This document shows, one piece after another, positions 15,850 to 24,283 of a stretch of 30,381 bases of DNA. The position numbers and the translations under genes were made by a program. The notes below the pieces were generated by a model. That model was given only the letters and a program-made list of their open reading frames with translations, ran no database searches and was not told where the DNA came from. Position 1 is the first letter of the stretch. Each line of letters starts with the position of its first letter. Origin of the DNA: UBA1431 sp049324235 (lineage in GTDB: Bacteria > Bacillota > Clostridia > Christensenellales > UBA1431); assembly GCA_049324235.1 (NCBI GenBank), contig JBMOLJ010000110.1, forward strand, positions 1 to 30,381. Reading direction: 5' to 3'.

Positions 15850-17607
15850 CTAATCCTTGTCCTTGTTTTGCATGGCTCTGATTTCAATCTGTTTTTTGAA
15901 TATCTCCGAGAATATCGTTTGCTTTTCGGATTCTTTCAGTCCGGCAAACTTCATTCTGAAATGCGTCTTATCTCCCATCTTTTCACTGAAAACGATTATC
16001 CCGGGCAAAGTGGAATTCTTGCCGTCCTCGAACGTTATCCTAATAATGCCCTGCGTAAAGTTATCGTCAAGCTCTTCCGAAAAGATGTAAAAGTCGACGA
16101 AATCCCCGCCGATCATGGTAACAAAAACCTTATACGCCTTCCTCGACGGGGATACGAAATAGCCTTCGAGCAGCCACCGTATCGCAAAAGCGTTTGTATC
16201 CTCAACAAGCCTTAATTTGGAGAACACCATTTTATCCGCATAAATCTTCTTTACTACGGGGATATACCTGTACATCCTTTCGTTGACGTTGATATAGAGC
16301 TTGAGGTATTGGAAGCACATTTGATCAAAACGCACTTTCTTTTCTATCGGGACAAAGACATACCTCCCCCCCAGTTCCCTGACATTTCCCCAAATGTTTA
16401 TGCTGTTGCCGAGTGTATTTGCCTCATCGAGCTCTTCCTCTTCGTCCGGCGCATCGTTTTCTAGCGCTTCAATGGATTTTGCCACGTCTTCGGCGAGGCC
16501 GTCGCTCTTGATAATGATATTCAGCGTCGCAAAAAGCCCGATACTGTTGAACACCACCCTGTTTTCTTTCTTTTCATCGGTAAGCACGGCAATGGCCGCT
16601 TGCACGACTTTCTTGTCGAATTGCCCGTTTGTATTCGCTTTCAGCTCCCGTATCACCTCGGGAACCGACTTTGCCCTTTTGTAAGATGTGTTTGTCAGCA
16701 TGGCGGAAATCGCCTTGGCCGTCCCCAGTATCCTGCTTAAAAGCGGTATCTCGTCCCCTTTTTTTCCGTTCGGATATCCTTTCCCGTCCACTCTTTCCTG
16801 ATAATGCAGAACAATATCCGGCAAATCGCGCATCACAAAAAGGTCATTCAAGCTTTTTGCTATGTCATAGCTGAAAACGACCTTTCTTCGTATTGTTTCA
16901 CGTTCTTCGTCTGTCAGTCCGCCCTTTTTTTTCAGGATGCTCTCGTCGATATACGTTTTGCCTAAATCATGCATGAGGACAGCTGCCTGAAGCTTTTCAA
17001 CTTCGTTTTCGCTCAGGCGCATGGCTCTTGCGATCTTTACCGCCAAATACGCCACGTTGAACAGCCTTCCGATCAGATACGGTTCTTTCCCGTTAATGAT
17101 TTCGCACAGCAGGTATGCGGCCTCAAACATGCCTTGCTTTCTCCGGGCCATTTCGTCTTCTATGGACAGTATGCAATTTATTCTTTTCAGCGTTTCGGAC
17201 AACCCTTTGTTTTCCTGGATGCTCTGCTCTTTAAGCACTTCGTCTGCCGAAAGAAGAATCAAGCCGAAAAAATTATCTTCCGTGTAATACGGGCTTTTGA
17301 GCGCAATATAGACCTCGCATTTTACGCTGCCATCAAGCTTCTTATACGTTGCGCCGGCATAATCAGAGCTGTCCTCGGTGAGAATAAGCATTTTGTTTTC
17401 TTTTTTCAATAGCTCAAAAATATTTACCGGGGGCGGGAATTCCGGGCTTCCCTCTGCTTTTTTGTCATAAAAATCCCTTTGCGATAACGCTTGGCTTTTG
17501 TTATCCCATGTATATATTCTTATACTTGTGAGATCAGCGTATTTAAGCGCCTTTTCCATAAGCATATCCAGCGATTCTTCCTCAAGGCTGTATTTAGCAA
17601 GCTTCAT
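15850..17607 (-). CDS. Degenerate HD-GYP-like signalling protein (copy 1)
   Basis: A 585-aa paralog of the next gene, similar over its whole length. AGGAGG lies 8 bases before the ATG at 17607 (MKLAKYSLEEESLD). It has a GAF-like N-terminus (about 1-150), then an HD-GYP-like domain with MHDLGKTYIDESIL (H213, D214) and ERVDGKGYPNG. As in its paralog, the first His is replaced (PYLIGRL), the HH pair is YQ (HYQERVDG), and the distal Asp is lost (LGTAKAIS). The C-terminal 150 residues, with GGDFVDFYIFSEEL and TLPGIIVFSEKMGDKTHFRMKF, form a conserved unassigned, possibly PilZ-like domain. It lies 83 bases after an intact GGDEF/HD-GYP protein, so a role in the same c-di-GMP pathway is inferred. Confidence 0.82.
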   Translation of the reverse strand: MKLAKYSLEEESLDMLMEKALKYADLTSIRIYTWDNKSQALSQRDFYDKKAEGSPEFPPPVNIFELLKKENKMLILTEDSSDYAGATYKKLDGSVKCEVYIALKSPYYTEDNFFGLILLSADEVLKEQSIQENKGLSETLKRINCILSIEDEMARRKQGMFEAAYLLCEIINGKEPYLIGRLFNVAYLAVKIARAMRLSENEVEKLQAAVLMHDLGKTYIDESILKKKGGLTDEERETIRRKVVFSYDIAKSLNDLFVMRDLPDIVLHYQERVDGKGYPNGKKGDEIPLLSRILGTAKAISAMLTNTSYKRAKSVPEVIRELKANTNGQFDKKVVQAAIAVLTDEKKENRVVFNSIGLFATLNIIIKSDGLAEDVAKSIEALENDAPDEEEELDEANTLGNSINIWGNVRELGGRYVFVPIEKKVRFDQMCFQYLKLYINVNERMYRYIPVVKKIYADKMVFSKLRLVEDTNAFAIRWLLEGYFVSPSRKAYKVFVTMIGGDFVDFYIFSEELDDNFTQGIIRITFEDGKNSTLPGIIVFSEKMGDKTHFRMKFAGLKESEKQTIFSEIFKKQIEIRAMQNKDKD

Positions 17608-17690
17608 TTGAAAAACCTCCTAATAAAACTAACAAATCAAAAATGTACATTTTGAAGGCATGGGACGTTTGCAGAAACGCTTGCACCTTA

Positions 17691-20600
17691 TTAATCCTGC
17701 GCAATAGGGCCGGTTGTAACAGTTTCCTTCTTATCCCACGTTTTTTTCAGGACTTTTTCTACAAAAAGCCTTGCTATTTTGGGGTCAAACTGCGTCCCTG
17801 CGTTCTCTATGATCTCACGCACCGCTTCTTCTTCCGTTAACGCCTCACGGTACGGCCTTTCGCTTGTCATCGCATCATAGGCATCCGCAACCGCTATGAT
17901 CCTCGAATGGAGGGGTATCTTTTCACCGGACAGCCCTTTGGGGTACCCTGTGCCATCCCAGTGTTCATGGTGCGAGAGGATATGCTCCGCTAGCTCCGTC
18001 ATATCGTTGACTGCGCTCAAAATCCTGTAACCGATCTCAGGATGCCTTTTTATTTCATCCCACTCATCGTCCGTAAGCTTACCCGATTTATTCAGGACTT
18101 GCTCGGAAATCGCTATTTTTCCGATGTCATGCAGCAGGCCGGCCGTCCTGATTTCATTTATTCCTTTTTCGCTTAAAGCCATTGCGTACCCAATCATCTC
18201 GCACAGCTTGCTGACTCTTTCAGAGTGCTGCTTTTCCCGCATGTTCTTTTCGTGCAACGTATTGATGATGGTGTAAACCGTCTGGCCACGCATACTTGGG
18301 CTTTCAAACAGCTTGCAGGTATACATGTAGTCTTCCGCCTTTTTTAATATATCGGAAATATCTTCGTGCTCGTTCACCTTAACATCCCAGCCAAAGGAAA
18401 TGGACAGCATGACGGAATCGATTTCTACGTTGGAAATGGCGGCCCTGATCCTGTTTACAATCTCTTCCGCTTCCTCGACGCTCGTTTTAGGCAGAACAAT
18501 GATGAATTCGTCTCCTCCATACCTGGCGATGATGTCGTCCTGGCGGCATGTGGCTTTCATAATCTCCGCCGCTTTTTGCAAAAGTCTGTCCCCAACCGCA
18601 TGGCCAAAGGCATCATTGGTTAGTTTCAGCCCGTTCACATCCCCCATCACAACCGATAGCGGCAAATTCCTCCTGTTATCCAGGCGCCTGAGCTCTTCTT
18701 CATAGAATCTCCGGTTGTAGAGTCCCGTCAACTGATCGTGGTAGCTCAGATACTCGATCTCGTCCTTCTTTTGCTTTTCTTCCGTAAAGTCCCTGAATAC
18801 CATGACTACGCCCTGGATCATGCCGCTGTCATCAACGATGGGAGCGGCGCTGTCTGCAATGGGCCTTTCTGTTCCGTCCCTGGAAACCAGCAGCGTATGG
18901 TTCCGAAGCTCAATGATTTCCCCGCATTCCAGCACCTTTCTTACCGGACTTTCGCATGTTTCCCTCGTGTATTCATTGATAATGTTGAACACTTCTTCAA
19001 AAGGCCTGCCGATTGCATCCTTTTCATCCCAGCCCGTTAGCTTTTGCGCTACTTCGTTGATGATTTCCACATTTCCGTTTTTATCGGTCGATATTACCCC
19101 GTCACCCACGGACAAAAGCGTGATCCGCAGCCGTTCGCGCTCCTCTTTGAGCAGGCTGTCCGTCCTTATCCGCTCGATTATCTCCCAAACGTTGTTCATC
19201 AGCAGGGTCAGCTGCAGCACGTCCATCTGGGTATAATCCGTTTCCTTGTTGCCAAGCCCGATAACCGCAACAATTTTATCATTTGAAAAAACCGGTACCG
19301 TAAGGAATTTAAACAGCTTGACATGGCCTTCGGGGCACCCTTTTTTATAGGGGGAGGGCGCAAGAAAATCATTGACCATGATGGGCTTGCGCTGGCGCAC
19401 CGCTTCTCCCCACAAACCTGTAGTATCAAGCTGGTAAACGGTATTCCGGTCCATGACCCTGCATTCTTTTAATACGTCCCTGGACCAGGTGTTGAGTGTC
19501 AATTTCCTCTTCTCTTCATCATAAAAGTAAATATAGCCCACTTTGCTCTCGGTCAGCTTTATTGCTTCATTCAGTACATAATCAAGCAGGTCCTGGTTGT
19601 TTTCCGCATTATACTGCAATATCCGCACAAGGCTTTCGTTCCGCTCCGTATTCTGCCTTATCTGCCTTTCGGCTTCCTTTATCCCTGTAATGTCCAGTAT
19701 AGTGCCCGTGATCTTTTTAAGTTCGTCTTTATTGCAGGTTTCCGCAATACCCTTGGACGACACCCACCGGATCCCCCCGTCCGGCCTGACGATCCGAATT
19801 TCGGTTTCATACATGCTCCGGTTAATAACAGCACTATCAAAGGCCGTTTCAAACTTATCCCTGTCATCAGGATGAATAAGGTCTACCATAAGAGCTATCG
19901 ATGGGTAAACGGCATGGGGTTCATACCCGCAGATACGGAAAAATTCATCCGACCAGATTACTTTCCCTGTCCTGATGTCCATTTCCCAGCTGCCGATGTG
20001 CGCAATCTCCTCCGCTTTTTTCAATCTCTCGGCGTTTTGGGATACCATATTGTGGATTGCCCGTTTTTCCGTGATATCTTCGCCGGATGACAAAATGCCC
20101 GATATGTTTCCGTCGGCATCCCGTATTGCGGCATTGTGCCAGATGATGATGCGTTCCTGTCCGTTGGCGGCAATAATCCGGTTTTCAACATGTTCGGCGA
20201 CCTGGTCCTCGCCGCACAGCAGCTTGTTCATTATGCCACGGGTATTGTCCTTCCATTTATCGGCAACAAAGGCATTGATCCAGTCCTTCCCCAGTATTTC
20301 CTCCTCGTTGAGGCCGAGTGTTTCACAGCATTTCCTGTTTGCAAGAACAACCTTTGCTTCAACATCAAGGGCTACGATAAGGGCGCCTGCCATCTCAAGA
20401 TACTGGGATATATTGGATATGCTGTCGGTAACCCCTCTGAACAGTTTGTTAATCCCAACCTTTATCCTGGAGATTTCGTCTTTGCCCGTTACCGGCAATG
20501 CCCTGAACCCGGATTTTCCGGTAATATCGATTTTATCAAGGTGCTCCACAATCTCATCTATGGGATTGGTAATGAAAAACCTGAACAGGAAATAAATGAG

Positions 20601-21449
20601 AGCCAGAATGATTACAATGGACAGGCTGAATGACGCTACAATCGAGTCCACGCTGTAAAATGTGCCGGTAAGCTTGTCCTTGTAGACCGCAAGGCCAATA
20701 AGCGTTTTGCCCGTAATATCTTTTATCTTTAAAATACCGATGTTCTTTTCCCCGCCGGCGGAACCGACGTATTCACCCTGCGCGTCCGTTTTGGCGGCAT
20801 ACGCGGTAAGCTCCCGGTTATCCTCACTTAAATCGAAGAAATGCACCGTTGCGTCTGCGATCTTCCCAAAGTGGGCTAACAGGGGCGTGTCTATCTTTCG
20901 TGCAAAAACCAGTGTTCCGGCTTTCGCCTTTGACATAAGGCTGTCCGTAATGCCTATCGCCGCCACCATGTATATCGAATCGCCCGAAACCAGCCCCGTT
21001 ACCGGTTTGTCGATATTCCCGTCCGCGCACAGCAAGGAGCTTTTGCTGTTAAACAATTCTGCGGTCTCCCGCGTGAGGGACCCGGATGTGGCGTTTCCGT
21101 AACCCCTTGAAAAAATCGGTTTCCGGTTATTATCGTATATGATTACCGTATCGACATCTATAGCGTTTACCGCTTCGGCATACAGGTTTCTTTCAATGTA
21201 TTCTTTATTCCTGGCAGTGGCATACACATAGGTATCGTCCCAGGCGGCCCAGTCTGCCGTAACCCTCGTCAGCCTTGCTAGTTCATCATCCATGAGGGAT
21301 TGTACGGATCGAAGCTCTTCTTTCATCGTTGCTTCTTCGTACGCATTCAAATTTAATTGAAAATTCGCCTTTAAGTGAAAATAATTCGCCGTTAAAAGCA
21401 CGATCAATGCCGATAAAACTATGATCAGGATCCTGAACTTTATTTTCAA
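17691..21449 (-). CDS. Membrane sensor diguanylate cyclase / c-di-GMP phosphodiesterase (CHASE4-PAS-PAS-GAF-PAS-GGDEF-HD-GYP)
   Basis: A very large hybrid c-di-GMP enzyme (about 1252 aa from the TTG at 21449; residue numbers below count from the GTG at 21473). TM1 is about 12-32. An extracytoplasmic CHASE4 domain follows with its signature DWAAWDDTY (74-82), then TM2 (about 280-300), a HAMP-like linker, two PAS domains (about 365-475 and 490-600), a GAF domain (about 610-790), a third PAS, GGDEF and HD-GYP. GGDEF is intact (ARYGGDEF near 985), with an RxxD inhibitory site (RQDD) five residues before it. HD-GYP is intact: HSERV, LLHDIGKIAIS near 1113, HHEHWDGTGYP near 1168, VADAYDAM. GGGGGAT lies 6 bases before the TTG at 21449, whereas the GTG at 21473 has no site, so TTG is preferred. 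Confidence 0.9.
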   Translation of the reverse strand: MKIKFRILIIVLSALIVLLTANYFHLKANFQLNLNAYEEATMKEELRSVQSLMDDELARLTRVTADWAAWDDTYVYATARNKEYIERNLYAEAVNAIDVDTVIIYDNNRKPIFSRGYGNATSGSLTRETAELFNSKSSLLCADGNIDKPVTGLVSGDSIYMVAAIGITDSLMSKAKAGTLVFARKIDTPLLAHFGKIADATVHFFDLSEDNRELTAYAAKTDAQGEYVGSAGGEKNIGILKIKDITGKTLIGLAVYKDKLTGTFYSVDSIVASFSLSIVIILALIYFLFRFFITNPIDEIVEHLDKIDITGKSGFRALPVTGKDEISRIKVGINKLFRGVTDSISNISQYLEMAGALIVALDVEAKVVLANRKCCETLGLNEEEILGKDWINAFVADKWKDNTRGIMNKLLCGEDQVAEHVENRIIAANGQERIIIWHNAAIRDADGNISGILSSGEDITEKRAIHNMVSQNAERLKKAEEIAHIGSWEMDIRTGKVIWSDEFFRICGYEPHAVYPSIALMVDLIHPDDRDKFETAFDSAVINRSMYETEIRIVRPDGGIRWVSSKGIAETCNKDELKKITGTILDITGIKEAERQIRQNTERNESLVRILQYNAENNQDLLDYVLNEAIKLTESKVGYIYFYDEEKRKLTLNTWSRDVLKECRVMDRNTVYQLDTTGLWGEAVRQRKPIMVNDFLAPSPYKKGCPEGHVKLFKFLTVPVFSNDKIVAVIGLGNKETDYTQMDVLQLTLLMNNVWEIIERIRTDSLLKEERERLRITLLSVGDGVISTDKNGNVEIINEVAQKLTGWDEKDAIGRPFEEVFNIINEYTRETCESPVRKVLECGEIIELRNHTLLVSRDGTERPIADSAAPIVDDSGMIQGVVMVFRDFTEEKQKKDEIEYLSYHDQLTGLYNRRFYEEELRRLDNRRNLPLSVVMGDVNGLKLTNDAFGHAVGDRLLQKAAEIMKATCRQDDIIARYGGDEFIIVLPKTSVEEAEEIVNRIRAAISNVEIDSVMLSISFGWDVKVNEHEDISDILKKAEDYMYTCKLFESPSMRGQTVYTIINTLHEKNMREKQHSERVSKLCEMIGYAMALSEKGINEIRTAGLLHDIGKIAISEQVLNKSGKLTDDEWDEIKRHPEIGYRILSAVNDMTELAEHILSHHEHWDGTGYPKGLSGEKIPLHSRIIAVADAYDAMTSERPYREALTEEEAVREIIENAGTQFDPKIARLFVEKVLKKTWDKKETVTTGPIAQD

Positions 21450-21507
21450 TTGAAATCCCCCGCGATACTTCACATTGTAAATATGGTTAAACCGTATTTG
21501 AATATAT

Positions 21508-21537
21508 AATATAATCGGTATGTTTTAAATTGCTCAA
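21508..21537 (-). promoter_or_regulatory. Candidate sigma-A promoter of the GGDEF/HD-GYP gene
   Basis: On the minus strand TTGAGC (21532-21537; 4 of 6 matches) and TATATT (21508-21513; 5 of 6) are spaced by 18 bases in an AT-rich region about 60 bases before the preferred start codon. The surrounding AT-richness makes chance matches possible. Confidence 0.4.
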
Positions 21538-21658
21538 ACACATTTTTATTACATGACCAGTTAAAGTAAAGGTATTAAATTTTTACTTGGGAAAGTTGTC
21601 CCCTTCAATGGAAACCAGTTGTTCCCATACGCGCATCCGTCCCCCCTAATATAAAGAT

Positions 21659-21686
21659 AAAAACCGCCATTTTTGGGGCGGTTTTT
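21659..21686 (-). terminator. Rho-independent terminator after the GT39 gene
   Basis: A near-perfect inverted repeat AAAAACCGCC / GGCGGTTTTT with an 8-base loop lies 22 bases after the glycosyltransferase stop codon. It has T runs on both strands and could act in either direction; on the minus strand it ends the glycosyltransferase transcript before the GGDEF/HD-GYP gene. Confidence 0.85.
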
Positions 21687-21707
21687 ACCAAAACGTTTCA
21701 GTGAATA

Positions 21708-23657
21708 TCAATCTGTGCTTGTTTGCGAAAGGTCGTATAACGTTTGACCGTTTCCGAGGTCAACAGCCTTTGCGTTTTCCTGCACCCACTGCGTTATCCC
21801 GCTGCTTCCCCTGCCCGTCCCTGATATCGCGTAATATTTCAATTGGCCGGACGCAACATATTTCTGCAATTGTTCAAGCGTCAATATGGAATCGCTCCCC
21901 GAAAACCCGCCGACCGCCATAACGGGCAGCCCCGTTTCCAATATGATCGATGCGGCTTCGTTTGCGCTTGAAACGGCAACCGCCCAGCGTTCTCCGTTAT
22001 AATGCGCAAGCAGATAATCCTTGAGCGCCGTCCCTCCCATCATACCGCGGCCCGGCGCATTGCCCCCGGACGCGCCGCCTTGTGCATCCGGCCCCGCATT
22101 GGGAATCGTCGCGTTTATCGTATTGAATACGGGCGTTAAAGACCAGGCCAGCGGCGCGGTGAACAGGGCGGCTGCCGTCAAAACCGCGGCAACGGTCTGC
22201 ATCACTTTTTCCCTGAACGTGAAAAAAACCATGCCCGCCGCACCGGACACGAGCATCGGTATCAAGAGCCAAAGCCAGGAAGTTCTCGATACGATGATGC
22301 ACTGCATGGCCAGAGACAAAAGGAAACACAGGGGCACGAGCCATTTTTTATATTTGCTTTTGTATGCCAGGGCTGCCGCTATTGCCGTCAGGGCGCCGAT
22401 AGCGGGACACAGCATCACCACATAATAACGGTGGATAAAGCCCCCTATGGAAAAAAACATACCCATGGGAAGCAGCCACGCGCTCCAGAAAACGATATGC
22501 GTTATCTTTTGGCGCTGCTCCTGTGTAAAATGCAGGGATTTGCGTTTTCTTATCCAATAGATAGCGCCTGCGCCTGCGAATACCGCTACACCGGCGGCAG
22601 GCAGCAGAAACCACGATACGAGGCCGGACAACTGCGCGCTGTAAAGCCGCAGTATCCCTCTTGCGCCGCTCTCTTCTTCGCCGCCCGGCCCTCCCCTGCC
22701 CATGCTCCCGCCTCCGGCCCTGTCAAGAGCCATATTATTAAAATTGTTTGAACCATCGGGCATAGCGGGAGGCGTGCCGCCTGGCAGTTGTACACCGTAT
22801 TGACCCGGCATCAAACGGCCGCCCTGCATGGGGATATTCCCGGGTCCGCCGCCCGCCGCGCCCCCCTGCTGCCCATTGAGCCGGGATAACCCATTATACC
22901 CCAGCGCAAGCTCGATCACCGAATTTGTACCGCTGCTTCCGATATACGGGCGCTCGGACGCCGGTATGGAATCCACAGCAATAGCCCAGCTCAGCGAAAC
23001 GACCGCCAGCACACACATCGCGATTCCCGTGTGCAGCAGTTTTTTTCCGAGCTTCCCTTTTCCCAGAAAGTATATGAGCAGGAACGCAGGAAGGACCAAA
23101 AAGGCCTGCATCATTTTGATATTGAACCCCAGCCCCACAAAAAACATAGCGAGCAGATAAAGCGGCAGGCTCTGTTTTTTCGAGGCGTCCAGCATGAACT
23201 TCGCGCCGCACAGCAAAACAAACAGCAAAAGCACATCCAGATTGTTGGTGCGGCTCAAGGCAATCAGGACAGGCGTCGTGGCCATGATCCCGGCGGCTAT
23301 GACGCCGGCGGTAGGCCCCCATGCCTTTTTTACAATCATATATACCAGCAGCACGCAAAGGCAGCCGGCCAATGCGGACGGAAAGATCAGGCCGAAAGCG
23401 TTCACGCCGAATATTTTGGCGCTCAGCGCCTGTATCCACAGCCCCAGAGGCGGTTTGTCCACCGTCACGTACAAGCCGGTATCCAGGCTGCCAAAGAAAA
23501 ACGCCGCCGGATTCTGGAGCATGCTTTTTACGGCGGCCGCATAATATTCGTTGGAATACCCCTCTTTGGCCAGGTTCCAGAAATTCAGGAAAAAAGCCAG
23601 CACCAGTATTCCGGCGAGCACATATTCCTGCCATTTTATTCGCTTGAAAAAAGACAT
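21708..23657 (-). CDS. Membrane glycosyltransferase, GT39/PMT_2 (ArnT-like, YkcB-type)
   Basis: An integral membrane glycosyltransferase of the GT-C fold, which uses a polyprenyl-phosphate sugar donor to modify an extracytoplasmic acceptor. It has 649 aa. The first membrane helix is followed by EGYSNEYYAAAVKSM (the acidic catalytic loop) and TVDKPPLGLWIQALSAKIFG (the PPL motif). About ten to twelve hydrophobic helices follow. Around residues 260-340 there is a long Gly/Pro/Asn-rich external loop (QGGAAGGGPGNIP, RAGGGSMGRGGPGG), a feature I associate with the YkcB-like subgroup. The C-terminal part is an extracytoplasmic domain with GLPVMAVGGFSGSDS. AGGAG lies 5 bases before the ATG. It is monocistronic, with its own terminator. 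Donor and acceptor cannot be deduced. Confidence 0.85.
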   Translation of the reverse strand: MSFFKRIKWQEYVLAGILVLAFFLNFWNLAKEGYSNEYYAAAVKSMLQNPAAFFFGSLDTGLYVTVDKPPLGLWIQALSAKIFGVNAFGLIFPSALAGCLCVLLVYMIVKKAWGPTAGVIAAGIMATTPVLIALSRTNNLDVLLLFVLLCGAKFMLDASKKQSLPLYLLAMFFVGLGFNIKMMQAFLVLPAFLLIYFLGKGKLGKKLLHTGIAMCVLAVVSLSWAIAVDSIPASERPYIGSSGTNSVIELALGYNGLSRLNGQQGGAAGGGPGNIPMQGGRLMPGQYGVQLPGGTPPAMPDGSNNFNNMALDRAGGGSMGRGGPGGEEESGARGILRLYSAQLSGLVSWFLLPAAGVAVFAGAGAIYWIRKRKSLHFTQEQRQKITHIVFWSAWLLPMGMFFSIGGFIHRYYVVMLCPAIGALTAIAAALAYKSKYKKWLVPLCFLLSLAMQCIIVSRTSWLWLLIPMLVSGAAGMVFFTFREKVMQTVAAVLTAAALFTAPLAWSLTPVFNTINATIPNAGPDAQGGASGGNAPGRGMMGGTALKDYLLAHYNGERWAVAVSSANEAASIILETGLPVMAVGGFSGSDSILTLEQLQKYVASGQLKYYAISGTGRGSSGITQWVQENAKAVDLGNGQTLYDLSQTSTD

Positions 23658-23733
23658 ACCTTCTCCTGCAACGTAATCTTTTTACCGCTATTTTATCGTA
23701 CAAATAACAGGATTAATGAGGATTTGCAAAGAT

Positions 23734-23757
23734 TTCACATACTTTTCATCATGTGAA
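23734..23757. repeat. Inverted repeat upstream of the GT39 gene
   Basis: TTCACAT (23734-23740) and ATGTGAA (23751-23757) form a 7-bp perfect inverted repeat with a 10-base spacer, about 77 bases upstream of the glycosyltransferase start. It could be an operator or the fossil end of the adjacent IS remnant. No T run follows, so it is not a typical terminator. Confidence 0.4.
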
Positions 23758-23758
23758 C

Positions 23759-24092
23759 ATGATAAAACCGCACTATTACAAGGAGAGCGCGGGAATAAGC
23801 CCTATGAACTGGAAAAGATGCTGCGGCTGCATGTGTTACAGACCCTATATAATCTGTCCGACGAGGCACGGCGGTGGAAGTGGTAGACAGCCGTGCCTTC
23901 TCTGAATTTTGCGGAGTGGATTCGAGCAATCAGGTGCCGGACGGAGGGCGTTTTTGCAATATACTGGTTCGAAACAGGCTGCAGGAAAAGCTGATGGTAG
24001 ACATGCTGCAGCAAAGGGGCCTGCTGCTCAGGAAAGGAACTATCGTTGATTCCACACGCATAGAGGCTCCTTCCTCCACGAAGAACCGTGAT
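23759..24092 (+). pseudogene. Decayed IS5-family transposase fragment
   Basis: Three plus-strand pieces in different frames read as consecutive parts of an IS5-type transposase. MIKPHYYK starts at 23759. GNKPYELEKMLRLHVLQ then LYNLSDE runs from 23791 to a TAG at 23884. EVVDSRAFSEFCGVDSSNQVPDGG then RFCNILVRN, LMVDMLQQRGLLLRKGTIVDST and IEAPSSTKNRD runs from 23877 to about 24092. The order and wording match the family's N-terminal half. At least two frameshifts and small internal deletions are visible, and the catalytic C-terminal part is missing. It cannot encode an active transposase. Confidence 0.8.
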
Positions 24093-24283
24093 CTCTATCT
24101 TGCTGACAGGCGGTGCCATCGGCTTAGTTGGAATTCCCGCGCGGCGAGGTTTTCAACAGAGCGCCAGACTTTTAGGGGAATTCATTGCGTCCGGATGTTG
24201 TCTGGTGAATGTGTGGCGTTGCCTGAACCCTCTATAATTTAACAAAGTATGTACCAGGTAACATGCAAATGGTTGTTTACTGG
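24093..24283. other. Intergenic stretch with no recognised feature
   Basis: Between the transposase remnant and the GAPDH-like stop codon I see no gene, no terminator hairpin with a T run and no IS end. A plus-strand frame of about 40 codons ending near 24233 could be another decayed fragment but matches nothing I recognise. Confidence 0.5.

Noticed and set aside
17645..17690. Inverted repeat CGTTT-GCAG-AAACG between the GGDEF/HD-GYP gene and the next gene
   Set aside because: The stem is only 5 bp and there is no T run, so neither a terminator nor an operator can be supported.
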